Assembly (NCBI RefSeq): GCF_030272615.1
Contig: NC_081409.1
Coordinates: 471,442,573-471,506,572, forward strand
Reading direction: 5' to 3'
DNA length: 64,000 nt
Origin: Cryptomeria japonica
Taxonomy: Eukaryota; Streptophyta; Pinopsida; Cupressales; Cupressaceae
Under the pieces are notes generated by a model, which saw only the letters and a list, made by a program, of their open reading frames with translations, had not been told where the DNA came from and did no database searches. Below are positions 24,474-35,654 of the stretch, one piece after another. How positions within the stretch are numbered: position 1 is the stretch's first letter; every line of letters starts with the position of its first letter. The translations under genes and the position numbers were made by a program.

Positions 24474-25474
24474 AAGAAATTCAAAAAATTTAAATGATGG
24501 AGGCATAAAAATGAATTAATTCACCTAGAGGTCTATTTTTGGACAAAATATGAAGTGTTATATATTGCCGGTAAGCTCTCGGGATAAGGAATCCAATCAG
24601 GTGCTTAGTTTTAACAAATATTGGATATTTTGAAAGCAGTTTCCATGGGAAAGAGAAAGGGATTAAAATTCAGTTGGAAATAGAGACACTTGGCTTGTTC
24701 TAATGAAATATGATGTTTTTCCCTCTCCTTCTTATTCCAATTCTCTTCTCAATGTAAGGGTTCTAGAAATTTGGAGAATGGCTCCATATTTTCATGGTTT
24801 CCAATTCTGAGTTCTCTTCAAGATTGTACAAGGCAGGGCTTTTCTTTTAGTAATGGAGTTCAATTCTTTGCTATAGGTGTTCTTAGTTGCAGGTTCTTGT
24901 CTATGTAAGGCATGCACAAATTCGTACAGAATTTGTCTCTGAAATGTAATCTCATTTTATTCAAATCTAATTCTTAAGGAGGATCAAGTTGGTCATGAGC
25001 AACTATGTCTGTGAGTGTAATGTTGGTTTGTAGGTAATCTTCAAGGAAGATTTTAAACTCTGTGAACAAACATTAATAAAATAGGGATTATGTTTTTGGA
25101 TTTGATATTTTCTGTGGATGAGCTGAGTAATGCATTTATGCAAGGCATTAAATGCAGGAATACTTGAGAATTAAGATGGATATGTAGTATAAGTTTTCAT
25201 CTATAGTTTGATTTGTGACTTTGTTGCCCTTGGATAAGGCACTAATCCTGCAATTAAGGGGATTCTCAAACCAATAAAAAATCCAATGAGGATATCTTTA
25301 ATTTATGTTATGTTTTGAAATTTATCATCTATCTCATGCTAAAACATAGCTAAGTTTTATGTGCAGATCTAGCCTATCTGTAGTAAACTACTTGTTATAG
25401 AGCCCTGGTGAGATCTATCTATTTATGTTGATGCAGCTATGTATCTATAATCATTGTATTTAATGCATCAAAAG

Positions 25475-25507
25475 GGTATACCTGCCTAGGTTTTGTAGAG
25501 CCTAAAG
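25475..25507 (+). promoter_or_regulatory. Shared LTR leader module, family A third LTR
   Basis: GGTATACCTGCCTAGG is followed by TTTTGTAGAGCCTAAA. Same position relative to the LTR end as in the middle copy. Confidence 0.6.
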
Positions 25508-25627
25508 AGTAGAAGGATTTATATCCTTGTTATGTTGTCCAAGCCCTGAGGTTCTTCATAGATTGAATTGGCTACTTTATAGATCAATTGCAGGTGTGCT
25601 TGGGTTAATCAGTTTTGATGAACAACA

Positions 25628-25632
25628 CAACC
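25628..25632. other. Right target-site duplication of array A (CAACC)
   Basis: Exact repeat of 8743-8747. Confidence 0.85.
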
Positions 25633-28350
25633 CATCTGTAACCCATGGAGAATGAATTTGGAAAAAATAGTTGTCCCTAATGTGTTCATGTATGTAGACC
25701 TAGTCAAGATTTTGGCTTAACATTATAATTCAGACCTTAAAGCTATTTGTGACCTACAAGGTAAACCATTTGTACAATTATCCAAAAGTGTAATTGAGGA
25801 GGTTTTATGTTTTGAAGATATATGTGACCATCCAATTCTTTATGAGGAATTAAGTAGTGAATATTGGAGGTTAGACACCACTTACAAGGGGTGGAGATTG
25901 CCATTATATCGACTGAGAGTTGATAAGAATTTAGTTCCATTAACAGATGATGATGGACCACCCTTTAATGTGAATTTGTTTGAGAACTACTTCAAGTACA
26001 TATACTATACTGTCAGACAGGTGTTAGGGGTTGAGGCTCTTGGACTTATGACACTTGAGCCTATAGTGATAGCAGCAGATGTTGGGAGCCACCATCCTAG
26101 AAATTTTGATTATGCATCATCAGTTCACAGGTTTATTGACATATCTCTTACAAAAGCTAAGAAGGATCTCTCTGATGCATCTCTTAGATACTACTCTATT
26201 CTAATACATATGGTATTATACATTGTATGTGAAAGGGGTATATGGCTAGATGAGTTAAATATACAAAAGATTGATCACGAAGGTTAGCCATTACCTATTC
26301 AATTATGGACATCCATCAGGGACAGTAGGTTTGCCAGGGCTAATTATGCCTATTTTCAAGAGTACTTTGTGAAGGTTATTTTCAAGATGTACAACCATCC
26401 TTGTGAATATTCCTTGTCAAATGAGATCAAGAAGTTCTTGAGGCCAAAAGATAATGGTGGTCCGGACACAGTAAAGCATAACTAGGGAGACTGGTATTGT
26501 TATTCAAATGCTATAATAATAAGAGTCTATGGATTTGAGGACACTTCGTTCATCCTACCTATAACTATGCTTGATAGACTAACCTAATTGGAAATAGTGA
26601 GACAACTAGATTTTTCTAATGTTATAAATTTGAGGTCATATGAGAAGTAGTCCTTCATGCCTATAACATTATGTTTTACTAACTTCACTATGCTTGCTAA
26701 GGAGTGGTATGACTAGATACTGGGCAAGCTACAACATTTCAACATGAACAAAGCCACACTAAGAAAGAAATTTGATCCAGAGGGCTTCATTGACAATGCT
26801 AAATGATCACAAAAATTGAGTGGGTACATCCACCAGCCCTACCTTGAAGAAGATGTGATGAGAAACTTGGATGAGGCTGAGGCCATTAGAGCTATTCAAG
26901 AGTATAATATGAATGTTGAGACCAGAATAAGAGAAATTCAGAGTATGGAATTCATTTATTCTGTTGGCAAGGGTTCATCTAATGATGAGGATCAACCTCA
27001 AAAACTTAATAGGATTTTAGTCTCCAAGGTTGATTCATATCAGCCAACAAATAGAGGATTAGAAGTTAGAGACTTTGAAGCAGATTCTAGGTAGATGGCT
27101 TATAGCCACTTTATTTCTGATGATCAATTTATTAAAACACATGAATTTGGGTCTTTTTTATATCAACTAAAAGGAAAAGTTGTGAGAGAAACTGTTGACG
27201 TCACTGATAGTAATGAAGGAATTCTTTTAGAAATCTTAAGGATGGATATAGAGTAGGAGATGAGCACAATGACCCCTGAAAAGGGGAGGAAACTCTTGGG
27301 AGATGAAGGTGTATTGATCTTCCTTGGATGGGATTTTTAGTCTTCTTTGGTATTTGACAATTTTTTGCACAATAGTGGTGCAAAACACAAGTTGAGCCCA
27401 TAAGGGGTGACCTAGGTATTCATAGGATCAAGATACAATCCAGATGAACATGCACTTCAGGTTTGGGCCTTGTATCCGCCACACAAGAAGCCTCTAATCA
27501 TAAATACAGGGAAAGATTTGAGACATATTATGACTTTTAAGGTGGGAGAAGCAGATCCTATAGCTACTGTCGATTTGGGAATCAACATAGCCAAGTTGAA
27601 TAAGGCTCAAACCCAGCTTATCATGAAGGAAAATGATGCTCTCAGAGCCAAGAATCAGAGGTTTGTTAGGGAAATTGAGCTCTTGAAGGATCAATTGAAT
27701 GCAACGGGGCATACGCCTTCATTAACATTAGGATAAAGCTCACAGCCCAAGGATAAAAACATTCAACTAAAAGAAGAAAAATGACAGTTAAGAATTCAGT
27801 TGACTAATGCCAAATCTAATGTTATGTTAATATTCATTCAAAAAAGGTTCAAATCTAAGATGATATGGATAGACAAGTGTTGGAATACATGCTCAAAAAT
27901 CAATCTTGCTATCATAGAGCACAAGAGGTTGGATGACTGGTTGGAAGAAGTACTTGATGCAATTCAAGAAAGATCTGATCTTGATCTAGTTGTCATCAGA
28001 GAAATTGAGGAATTAATAGAGGCTCACAACAGATTTGCAGATCAACTCATGGGGGAGTCCAGGTTTTTTACCTCAATTACAAGGAATGGCATACCCTCTC
28101 TTATAACCGAGGATGGAAAATTGAAGGACCAAATAATGTGGGTATAGGAATGCCAAAAATATTTACGTGATGCAATGAGAGCAGCATAGAATCAAGACAC
28201 GAACACAACTAGCAATTGTGTAGAAGAAATGTTCATTGTAGAGAGTAACATCAGAGGAATCACTAAAGATTGTGATACATATTTAAGCCAAGGATATGTT
28301 GATCACTTATCCAAAGTTCATTTATGTTTAACTAGGCATCAAAGCATTTA
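25628..28350 (+). pseudogene. Frame P, main part (about 900 codons, unrecognised protein, many nonsense codons)
   Basis: One frame stays readable over about 2.7 kb with roughly 18 stops, some of them near the end, and no frameshift that I can see. About two thirds of the stops are TAG. The first third is globular and mixed hydrophobic (clean block 25898-26287, 129 codons). The middle carries acidic and charged stretches (26816-27094). The C-terminal third is helical and coiled-coil-like (MKENDALRAKNQRFVREIELL around 27624-27690). I recognise no retroelement enzyme, transposase or named host domain. After the frame comes GAAGGGGCTTGACC, a weak PPT candidate (28388-28401). P could be the extra ORF of a non-autonomous retroelement or captured host DNA. 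The coding assignment is firmer than any function. Confidence 0.6.
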
Positions 28351-28789
28351 GTTATCACATGTTTAGTTTTATTTTAAAAGACTCTTTGAAGGGGCTTGAC
28401 CCCCCAGTTTGATATAAGTATGTAATATGTTCATTTTCAAATAAAATCAATAGAAGACAACCTTTTTATTCTGTAAATTTTATTCTTAGTGAATGATCTA
28501 AGTGTTTTCAATTAAAATGTGCTAAAGGAAATCTTTTATCCTAGATATCAGTTCTCTTGTGATTATTCCTTTAAGAAAGTAATCGTTGTCTTAAGTTTTC
28601 TTACAAAACAATGTTCATTGTTGTAGCAGTTAGAAGAACAAGATTCATTTGAGACCTTCCTATCCTTATGATTCTTGTCTTGCTAGTATTTTCAAGTAAA
28701 ATTCAAACTCAATCAAACTAACTATTGTGACAAGAAAATAGTAGAGTAGTATTGGAGATTGGAATAGTTGATAGATCCATTCTAGTAGT
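28351..28789. other. Non-coding stretch after frame P
   Basis: Contains a poly(A)-signal-like AATAAAATC at about 28440. No coding motif was found. It may be the 3' untranslated end, or the start of an LTR whose 3' half is recognisable from 28790. Confidence 0.35.
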
Positions 28790-29271
28790 GGATTTAAAAA
28801 CTGTCTCACAGGGGTTAAATGTGAAATTCTAGGAATTCGTGACTGTGTAGCCCAAGAGGAGGGAAGACATTGAACAACCATCAAAATTACATTTAATTAA
28901 TTCATAACATTTACATTTTTTAGTTTATGTTTTGGAGATATAAGTAGGATATAAAAGTAGGAAGTAGGAATAAATAGAAGAAATTAAAGAATTTTATCTC
29001 AACAGTAATTTCCACTTGGAGATAAACATCAGAATCATAATACAGTGTGAAGTGTAATCTGCTATAAAAAGCATCAGCCTAAAGAAGTCAATTGTTGAAT
29101 AGGTACACTCGCCTAGGTCTTGCAGAGCCTAAAGTGTAGGGAGTGAGTAATCCTAAGTGATCAATCTATCAGTTGGCCAAGTCAATTGGGAAGTTTGAAG
29201 ATAGGATTTGGCATAACCTTAGAAATTTCCAATCTGTTGATTTGGGAACCAATAGGTCATATGCCTCTATG
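28790..29271 (+). repeat. 3' half of an LTR (Z) related to solo LTR C
   Basis: Collinear with the last 490 bp or so of LTR C (54965-55456). Shared words in order are TTTAAAAACTGTCTCA, CTGTAGCCCAA, CTGCTATAAAAAG, GGTACACTCGCCTAGG, GGCCAAGTCAATTGG and GTTGATTTG. The end is GGGAACCAATAGG where C has GACCCAACA, so the terminal CA is probably mutated. I could not place the left terminus. It may be the 3' LTR of the element that carried P. Confidence 0.5.
29102..29134 (+). promoter_or_regulatory. Shared LTR leader module, family Z
   Basis: GGTACACTCGCCTAGG is followed by TCTTGCAGAGCCTAAA, about 40 bp after GCTATAAAAAG, a TATA-like sequence that also precedes the module in LTR C. Confidence 0.55.
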
Positions 29272-30940
29272 AGGCCAATCTGATTTTTTAGTCTCATTTC
29301 ATGTTGAAATTATTTAAATAAGGTTCTATGAACCATTTGCGTAGGTTTGAGTTCAATGTTTTGGGTCATATTGTCTAATAGGCTTATAGGAGCAAATATT
29401 GTCAAATGTTGTCACATGGGTCAAATGATGCCATGAGATATAATATTGTTCCAAGGTCTATTTGACCTCTTTTAGGCATGATAGGGTGATTTCAAATCAA
29501 TATGGTGGTTTCTACAAAGTTTTGTAAACAACAAGGAAAGATTGCTAAAAAATGTCATGATAAAAATTGTCAACTTTAAAAGTTGTCATCATGTAATGTT
29601 GTCATATTGGAACCCCAACGGTTATATAGTATGAAAAGTCGTTAAAGGTGGTTGAAAAACTATTCTAAGGGGATAAAAGACCCTTTAGAGGTTGAATGGG
29701 GGATTGGAAGATTAAAAAATGTACATGGCACTCAAGAAGAAATAAAGAAATCATTGATTTTTCCAAAAAATTATTGTTTTTCACGTTGCAGAAAATTGTA
29801 CTCTTTTATATGGTCTTCTCATGCTAAGAAACTATTATTGAATGATAGTTCTCTGATTTATCTTTCATTTTCATTTGTTTTGGAGTCGTTTCATTAAGTT
29901 TTGAGAATTTTATAAGCACTTTTGTGTAAACTGCCTATACATGGGCAACAACAGGCCTTGTAAGAATAAATTTTTGTTTTGGCCATTCCACCCACTATAT
30001 GGAACTGTAACTTGTTGGAATGGCCTATTCTATTGTATATTTTGTGTTTCAATTACTTACAAGGGTTTTTGAGTTCTTTTTAAGGCTTTGTGATGATGCC
30101 TTAAGGTGGACTGAGACACATTCTCAAGTGAAAATGAGAGGTATGAAGTGGGAAATGGATGAACATCAGTTGGGAAGGGTAATGTGAGTGTTCTAAAAGT
30201 ATGTGAAAACATTTTTTAATTATTTTTAATAGTTTGTGAAGTGTGGGAAAGTGTGGAAGTGGGATTTCTAAGAAACCCTCCTCATATTGGCTTAAAAACA
30301 AGGGTTTTGTAAACTCATGACTAAGGGACAGTGTCATGCCTTAAAACTTATGGATTTGACATATTTGAGACCCATTTATGAAGTTTTGAGAAGTTTCTTG
30401 TATATTAGAAAGGGTTTTGTTGATAGTCTCTTCAAAAAAGAGGCCTAATAGGCCTAATTAGGACATCATAGGAGGCCATTTTTTATGCACATGTTCCAAA
30501 GCAACTGCTAGTGGTTTGGGGGTATATTATGTAACTTGATATTGGGTGTTTTAATCTCTATTTTATTTGAGAATTCATTTGGGAAGTTTGTGAGTTAAGG
30601 CCTAAAAACCCTCTAAATAGGCCCTTTGTGAATCAACTCATCTAGGGAGAGGTTATGGGAAGTGAACCAGTGCATGAAATGGGTGGTCATGATGGCTTAA
30701 TCCTTTTTAGAAGCCTGACCCAAGTTTTTCAAACCATTTGGTGAGTTTGAACCAAGTTTTGGGTGAACTGGCTAGGATCAAGAAGCCAAATAAAGGAGTT
30801 GATGAGTTTATTTTTCCTTGTAAACTTGTGAGCAACTTTGAAGAATGGTTTTGACTTTTTTGTGATTTGATTGGGCTCTCTATATCATGAAGTGAAATTT
30901 GAATCTCTATCTTGATTTCTTTATCTAAACTTTTCTATTC
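29272..30940. other. Unassigned AT-rich stretch
   Basis: No coding motif, PBS, PPT or pair of LTR termini was found. The open frames 29652-29897 and 30101-30337 have no family signature. A TATA-like TTATATAG lies near 29621. The right edge abuts the truncated RNase H region of F at about 30941, so the stretch belongs to whatever removed the rest of F. Confidence 0.4.
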
Positions 30941-32778
30941 TCTTTAAATATTTGAAGATTCTTTTTACTACAACAACATGTGATTCTTTTAGTTCTTGCT
31001 GAAATTTGGCTGCTAAAGAAACAACATACATGATATCCGATATGGTTGCAGTCAGATATAATATTCCTCTAGTCATTGATATGTACTTACTTTAATCATC
31101 CTTAAAAGATTTTTCATCTTTTTTTAACTTGCATCTAGTTGTCATAGGTGTACTAACTGGTTTATAATTCTCCAACCCAAAATTCTTCAAAAATTCTTTA
31201 ACATATTTAGACTGAGAAATGAAGATTCCTTTACTATTCTGATTCACTTGTAATCCAAGAAAGAAATTTAACTTACTGATCATGGACATCTCAAATTCCT
31301 TCTGCATGTCACCAACAAACCTTTTGCGCATACCATCATTTCTTCCAAATATCATGTCATCAACATACACTAACAATGATGATTTTACCTAAATCAACTT
31401 TGAAGTAAAGATTATTGTCAGAAGATCCCTTTTGAAAGCCTTGACCAACCAAATGTGTGTCTATCCTTCCATACCGAGCTCTAGGATCTTGTTTCAATCC
31501 ATACAAAGCCTTTTTCAACTTGCAAAAAATATTCAGATCATCTCTCAACTTAAATCCTTCGGATTGTTCAATATAAACTTCTTTTAGTTCTCCATTCAAA
31601 AATGTTGATTTTAAATCCATCTAATAAACTTTGAAATCCTTAAAAGTTTCAAAGGTTAAGAACATCCTAATAGCTTCCATTTGAGAAAATGGAGCATATG
31701 TTTCCTCAAAGTCAATTCCTTCAACCTGAGTGTAACCCTTGCAAACCAACCTTGCTTTGTTTTTCACATCCTTTCCATCTTCGTCCAGCTTGTTCCAGAA
31801 TACCCACTTTATTCCAATTACATTTTTATCTATCGGTCTGTGTACAAATTCCCATGTTTTATTTTTCTCAATCTGGTCTAGTTATTCTCTCATTGCCTTC
31901 ATCCAATTTTGATCATTGCAAGGTTCTTCTACTGGACTTTGGTTCAATCTCAAAAAGTAAACATAACAAAACTTATTCTTGTGATGCCTTACTTCTTGTA
32001 ATAATTCTTTTGTACTCATCTCTAATAATATAATCCTCAGAGTGATCCCTTTGTATATACCTCGAGGTCTTTGATGTATTTATTGGAGCGTCTTGAGTTT
32101 CATTTTCCTTTTCTTCTTCCCCTCTTCTTTTAAAGGACTCATTTGATTCATATCCTACTAATTTGTGAGAGTCTTTATAAATGTCTTCACCAGCCAACAC
32201 ATTTGAACTTTCAACAATTTTGTTTAGTTTTTTGTTATAACACCTTTATGCCTTGCTCCTTGTAGAGTATCCTATGAATATGCATTCATCTACTATGCTA
32301 TCAAAATTTTCAAGATTATTGTCATCTCTTTATTTATAACATCTACTTCCAAATAACTTGAAATACTTCATTGTCAGAATCATTCCATGCCATAGTTCAT
32401 ATGATGTTTTCCCATATCTTTTCCAAAATAAAATTCTATTAATGGTGTATACTACTGCATGTATAGCTTCTCTCCAGTAAACCTCTAGTAGTCTTGCTCC
32501 TTTGATCATCATTCTAGTTTCCTCTTGTATTGTTCTATTCATTCTTTCCACTACACCATTCTATTGTGGTGTCCTTGAGGCAGATAATAGTCTTCTAATT
32601 CCATGTTTCTCATAGAAATTGTTAAAATTGTCAGAAATAAATTCTCCTTCTCTGTCAGACCTCAAACACTTGATTCTTCTATCAACTTCATTCTCAACTC
32701 TTTCCTGAATATCTTGAATTTTTCTAATTCTTCTGATTTATATTTTAAAAATGCAACCCATGTCATTCTAGAATGATC
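30941..32778 (-). pseudogene. Ty1/copia pol of element F: integrase C-terminus, reverse transcriptase and start of RNase H
   Basis: Read right to left. Integrase: DHSRMTWVAFLK near 32740, then NGVVERMNRT at 32551 with the catalytic Glu, then KTSYELWHG. A linker follows (32200-31973), then reverse transcriptase (31620-31092) with YGLKQ and the catalytic YVDDMIFG. The last recognisable part is RNase H sequence (LYLTATISDIMYVVSLAAKFQ), fading at about 30941 in KRIFKYLK. The Gln codon before NGVVER is TAG (minus strand of 32571-32573), and more stops and frame changes occur. The right end is cut by D inside the integrase core. It continues at 61705 across the TSD TGATC. Confidence 0.9.
32774..32778. 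other. Left target-site duplication of element D (TGATC)
   Basis: TGATC precedes the D terminus TGTTGG and is repeated exactly at 61705-61709 after CCAACA. The F integrase reading continues in phase across the join. Confidence 0.9.
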
Positions 32779-34033
32779 TGTTGGCAACATCAAGGAAGGA
32801 AAACTGAGAGGGGGGTGGGTTGAATCAATTTTCACTGGATTATACAAATTAAGCCCAATCTTAGATCTGATCAACTGCACCAAAAAGAAAGATAACAACA
32901 ATAACAACAACACACATAACACCAATATTTTTGATGTGGAAAACTCAGTTAAGGGAAAAACCATGGTGGGAACCTACCCATAATGAGATGATACTCTACA
33001 GTAGTATGTGTAAATATCTCAATGGGGAATGCACATGCATTCAGACACACTGCCTAGAGCTCAATACTCAAATTACAATGACCCAGAAGGCTACAAACCT
33101 CAGGGAAGTTTCACTACCTTACAAAAATATGCGGACTACAATCCGACAAGGATGAACTACAAAAATAGCATCCGCTAATGCCTAATGACAGTTCTAGTTA
33201 AGCTCATATGTCTACCCTTCACCAATCTCTTCTCAACACACCACAATGAAAGATGAATTCACTTGATCGCACATACACCACTCTCTAATAATGCAGACTC
33301 AACAACCACCACCAAATTACATGAATATTACACCCATTTATACAAATCATCAACCTTGACTACAAAGTCGGCCAAACCCTTAACACCTAATTACAAAATT
33401 ACATCACATGATACATAAATCAACCACCAGACCAATACAATTTCATAGACAACATAGCATGGACCTAAATCAACTCCTCAAACACGCACCACCACCAAAA
33501 ATCTCACCAAGATCAACCACAACACATTACACCACCAAAAATACCGCATAACATGAATATCACCGAACCCATAAGATCATGAAGAACATGCACAATGATC
33601 AACATGGACCATCAAAAAAAATATGACATGATTAGGAAACACCAACAAGCATGTTAGAACCATCTACAATAGCTGCACCAACACCATTTGTTCAAATTTG
33701 CATCAATCAACATGCTAACACTCAAGAACACTTAACAACAACAACTTGGACAAGAAATATAGCTTGTGGAGAATCAAATCATGAACCATATTAATCGACG
33801 ATAGACACAAACATCCCAAACATTCTTTCAAAACCACAACACAAGATATGATCATATCGGAGCACAATGAATCAAACACCAGAACATTGAAAACCAATCT
33901 CCATACAGAAATCCACAACTCTATCAAATCATCACATAGAATCATGGAATAAATAAAGAATGAAGTATCCCTAGTCGATTCAACATCCTAAATAGATAAA
34001 CCAGCTAGATCAACTTACTCCAACCACCGGATC
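32779..34033 (-). repeat. 3' LTR of element D, segment outside B (first 1255 bp on the plus strand)
   Basis: Begins TGTTGGCAACATC on the plus strand, with GAGAGGGGGGTGGGTTGAATCA just inside. The minus-strand TATA-like TATAAATGGG lies at 33333-33342. It runs to the B insertion, whose left TSD copy GGATC is 34029-34033, and resumes at 44176. Short open frames inside are not genes. Confidence 0.9.
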
Positions 34034-34657
34034 TGTTGGGGCTTCAAATTTCCAAATAATTTCAAGCACCCTACTATTAAAAATGGTGGTCACTTCATGG
34101 AAATGACACATAATGGATGATTAATGATTTGAACAACTAGAGTAAAGGAGGATATGAATAAATTAATTCCAATGGACCCCATGAAAGACTAGTGTTTTTG
34201 ATTTGTAGAAAAGATGATATGAACAAAGAATTAAAATGAATGAAACATGAAAATATAAGAAATACCTATTTCCAAAAATCAAGTTTCCAAGCTCCAGTAA
34301 AAATATTAGATCTTTACAATGTGTTTTTGGCTGTAGACCATACAGAATACCGTAAGAAGGCTGAAAAGCCTATTATTTCGACCTGCATGAAAGAATATGT
34401 TGACTTAGAATAAAAATTTATGTAAATATCAAATCTGATGAAGACCCATTTTAGAAGTGGTTGTTTCCTACCACCACAAAATTTTTTAGATTCTTATATG
34501 AAGTTTAAGGCAACCGACCAAACAAAAACCTGAAAGATATCTTAAAGAAAGGTTATTGACTAACTAGTTTGCATATTAATTTCAAAGGGTTTTGTTAATT
34601 TAAATGTAAAATGGTGACTTTTCACCCCAAAAGGAGTATGGTACCCATTCAACCACA

Positions 34658-34665
34658 TATATAAG
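34658..34665 (+). promoter_or_regulatory. TATA box of LTR B (5' copy)
   Basis: TATATAAG follows CATTCAACCACA. The same context is found at 43310-43317 (3' LTR of B) and, as TATATATG, at 54583-54590 (LTR C). Confidence 0.65.
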
Positions 34666-35376
34666 TTGTTAAAAAATGTAGATATAGGGGGGAGAGTCAT
34701 AAGAGCAACATAATGCTGTAAGGATTGAATATCATTTTGTATTAGAGAAGTCTATAGGAAGAAGAAGTATCATTTTGTGCAAGCAATCTGTAATGAAGTA
34801 TTTACAAGTGCAGCTTATGTATGCAATTATTTCCTGAAGATTAATATACAAGGTTCACTGTCTCTTTTTCCAAATACTTTGTACACTTTTGTGTTGATGA
34901 GCTATCTTTGTCCTCTTGATAAATTTGTTTATAGATTTGCTATGATGTGAATCACATGTCATTGCATTAAGTGAAAGACTGAGTTCTTAAGGTTTGTATA
35001 ATGCATACTGAACCTTCATAGTTGATGAGAAATTGTCTCTTAAGTTGATAAGATATTTTGTCAATAAAGTGTCATATATATCCCCAGATAGTGGCACTAG
35101 TCTGTTATTGATCTTTTAAGGTTTTGATCTGTATGCATTCAAGGTCCTTGATAGAAATGTTCTTCCCAAATCCTCTATGAACTAATCTATGCAGATTTCA
35201 TTTAAGTCCCAAAAGCAATCTCATTTTCAATATATATTCACAATCATTTCTTTTCAAAGCATTCACTTAAAGCACATAATCAAGCATAATTGCAGAACAA
35301 CAATTTGCCAGTGTTTTTAATTTGCTAAAAGGCTTAAATCCACTTTAAATAATCTCTTTTGTGCTTGAGAGGAAGA

Positions 35377-35410
35377 GGTATACCCACCTAGGTTTAGTGG
35401 AGCCTTAAGT
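35377..35410 (+). promoter_or_regulatory. Shared LTR leader module, family B 5' LTR
   Basis: GGTATACCCACCTAGG is followed by TTTAGTGGAGCCTTAAG, about 720 bp downstream of the TATA box and 110 bp before the LTR end. Confidence 0.6.
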
Positions 35411-35523
35411 ACAGAGGGATTTGGTCTTCGACCATCCCTATTCATTGGCCAAGACTAGTTGGAATATTTGAGGATTTGGCAAACCCTTAAGTTTTCCAAT
35501 CTATGGTTTTGGGCACCAACAGA

Positions 35524-35541
35524 TTGGCAAATCTGCTGGGG
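35524..35541 (+). other. Primer-binding site of element B
   Basis: TTGGCAAATCTGCTGGGG begins three bases after the LTR end and resembles the PBS of array A (TGGCGACTCTGCTAGGGA). A near copy lies 113 bp downstream. Confidence 0.7.
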
Positions 35542-35636
35542 AGATTTCATACATAATTTGACATTAACCTAGAAGCTCTGGTGTTTTTTCATTGAAGATA
35601 TAAGTTTTGTTTTCCCCATCCGAGTCACCCAAAAGA

Positions 35637-35654
35637 TTGGCAACTCTGCTGGGG
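35637..35654 (+). other. Second PBS-like site in element B
   Basis: TTGGCAACTCTGCTGGGG matches the first site at all but one base, including flanking AGA and GAG. It is closer than the first site to the array A PBS at the CAACTCTG part. Confidence 0.65.

Larger units (their letters stand above)
21459..25627 (+). repeat. Third (3') LTR of array A, full length (4169 bp)
   Basis: Runs from TATTGGGACTC to AACAACA and is followed by the right TSD CAACC. It is collinear with the middle LTR throughout, including the 1.1 kb missing from the first copy. Differences are scattered substitutions and small indels. The TATA-like box is degraded (23768-23778). The palindrome lies at 24456-24473 and the leader module at 25475-25507 (GTAGAG in place of GCAGAG). 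Confidence 0.9.
8743..25632 (+). mobile_element. Array A: LTR-gag-LTR-gag-LTR Ty3-like gag-only retrotransposon array
   Basis: Three direct LTR copies (8748-11790, 14638-18807, 21459-25627) separate two related internal regions (11791-14637, 18808-21458). The 5 bp CAACC lies immediately outside the first and third LTRs and nowhere at the middle one, so the whole array behaves as one insertion. Each internal codes only for a Gag-like protein, with no protease, reverse transcriptase, RNase H or integrase. The elements therefore match the definition of TR-GAG or LARD-type non-autonomous elements. A tandem with a shared middle LTR is usually explained by unequal recombination between LTRs of two copies, or by integration of a tandem dimer. 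Confidence 0.85.
34034..35521 (+). repeat. 5' LTR of element B (1488 bp)
   Basis: Runs from TGTTGGGGCTTC to CACCAACA. The core promoter block CTTTTCACC..CATTCAACCACATATATAAG ends in a TATA box at 34658-34665, and LTR C shares this block. The leader module is at 35377-35410. It aligns with 42686-44170 with scattered substitutions and small indels. Confidence 0.95.

Noticed and set aside
31681-32033. Plus-strand frames over element F pol
   Set aside because: Antisense shadows of the reverse transcriptase and linker of F. No independent motif.
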